Shown here piece after piece: positions 61,335 through 64,000 of a stretch of 64,000 nucleotides of DNA. The stretch is from Prunella strophiata. Lineage: Eukaryota > Chordata > Aves > Passeriformes > Prunellidae. Numbering within the stretch: position 1 is the stretch's first letter; every line of letters begins with the position of its first letter. The notes beneath the pieces were generated by a model. That model was not told the origin of the DNA. It made no database searches and worked only from the letters and a program-made list of their open reading frames with translations. The stretch lies in contig JAZBQD010000013.1 of NCBI GenBank assembly GCA_036583965.1, forward strand, positions 2,272,144-2,336,143. The letters are read 5' to 3'. Made by a program: the position numbers and the translations under genes.

Positions 61335-61961
61335 GCCTCAGCTTCAATGCACTCAATCAATGGTTATTTGCATTTAACACACACTGTTTCAGGAAGGTCA
61401 ACAACAAGCTCAAGAGTTAACAGAAAAGAGCAGTGTCTAATACAACTGCTTAGAATACATAAGCTCCAATTAATGTCCTTTAAAGAAACCATCATTTTAA
61501 ATGTACTACCTTAGGACAGGTAATTTCAAAACTAAATCTTCTTCAGTTCTAAAATTGCATTTTTGTTGTTGCTTTTTGTTGGACAGTAATGCACAAGTTG
61601 CATGTTTGACCTAAGATTAGGGCTCTTCCTACTGAGTAAACCAGAAAAAGTCCATGGAAGTTTCAACAGGAAAGGTTTTTTCCCATACCTCTCTGCTATA
61701 TTCCGGTTCAGTCTTCTCCAGCTTAAGGCCCATAAAAGTTTTAAAAGTGAAACTAAATTCTGGATGATGCAACTATGATCTGAAGGTCAGGCAGTGACTT
61801 CAGTTGTATGTATTCCACATGTATATTAAAAGAACTGTCAAACTGCAGCAAGCTGGAAAATGGGCAATGCTAGCAACGTGCCATTAAGTCATCATCCCAC
61901 CTCAAAGAATGCCAATGATAGCCAGGAAAATGAAGCAGCAGTGTAAATGGGGCAGAGGGAG

Positions 61962-64000
<2,039 letters not shown>

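Larger units (their letters stand above)
58165..61961 (-). other. CRKL: CRKL 3'UTR (about 3.8 kb)
   Basis: Sequence downstream of the CRKL stop on the minus strand, AT-rich, without long open frames or repeats. It ends near the minus-strand AATAAA at 58184-58189. Its length matches the long 3'UTR known for CRKL in other vertebrates. Sense-strand motifs include an AU-rich ATTTATTTA (plus 61326-61334) and a Pumilio-type TGTATATA (plus 58935-58942). A further AATAAA at 57364-57369 could give a longer isoform. Confidence 0.65.

Overview
This is a window of vertebrate nuclear DNA, most likely from a bird. Three things support that. The genes have many exons with GT/AG introns, long AT-rich introns and long 3'UTRs. 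One gene is a TBX6L/VegT/tbx16-class T-box gene, a family kept in birds, amphibians and fish but missing from placental mammals. It lies next to CRKL, and the T-box exons are packed into about 10 kb. I see no bacterial features, no CRISPR array, no tRNA or rRNA gene, and no transposon that I can name with confidence.

Layout. (1) About 1-16,100, plus strand: the last three coding exons (597-972, 13970-14196, 14682-14825) and a roughly 1.3 kb 3'UTR of a gene that begins upstream of the window. Its C-terminus is Ser/Pro-rich and ends in an acidic tail. I do not recognise the family. (2) About 16,100-34,570: intergenic DNA with a 19-copy G-rich minisatellite (29.46-30.08 kb) and several inverted repeats. 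(3) About 34,578-45,985, plus strand: a complete TBX6L gene. It has nine coding exons giving a 452-residue protein with an intact T-box, a short coding segment in the first exon, and a 3'UTR ending at an AATAAA at 45957. (4) About 46-57 kb: the TBX6L-CRKL interval. It holds a CpG-rich block, a 13-copy 30-bp GC-rich minisatellite and several exon-like segments on the plus strand, followed by two AATAAA signals. These may mark an unannotated transcription unit. (5) About 57.3-64 kb, minus strand: the 3' end of CRKL, with its long 3'UTR (about 58.17-61.96 kb), the terminal coding exon for the C-terminal SH3 domain (61962-62096) and part of the preceding intron.

The genes do not form an operon-like unit. 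TBX6L is a mesoderm transcription factor and CRKL is an SH2/SH3 signalling adaptor. They are neighbours arranged tail to tail. The most interesting items are the overlapping upstream ORF that is created by splicing at the TBX6L start codon, a near-perfect 48-nt hairpin in the last TBX6L intron, the possible hidden transcription unit between TBX6L and CRKL, and an antisense coding-like stretch in the 3'UTR of the first gene. All exon boundaries were read by eye from splice motifs and reading-frame phase. No alignment or transcript data were available.
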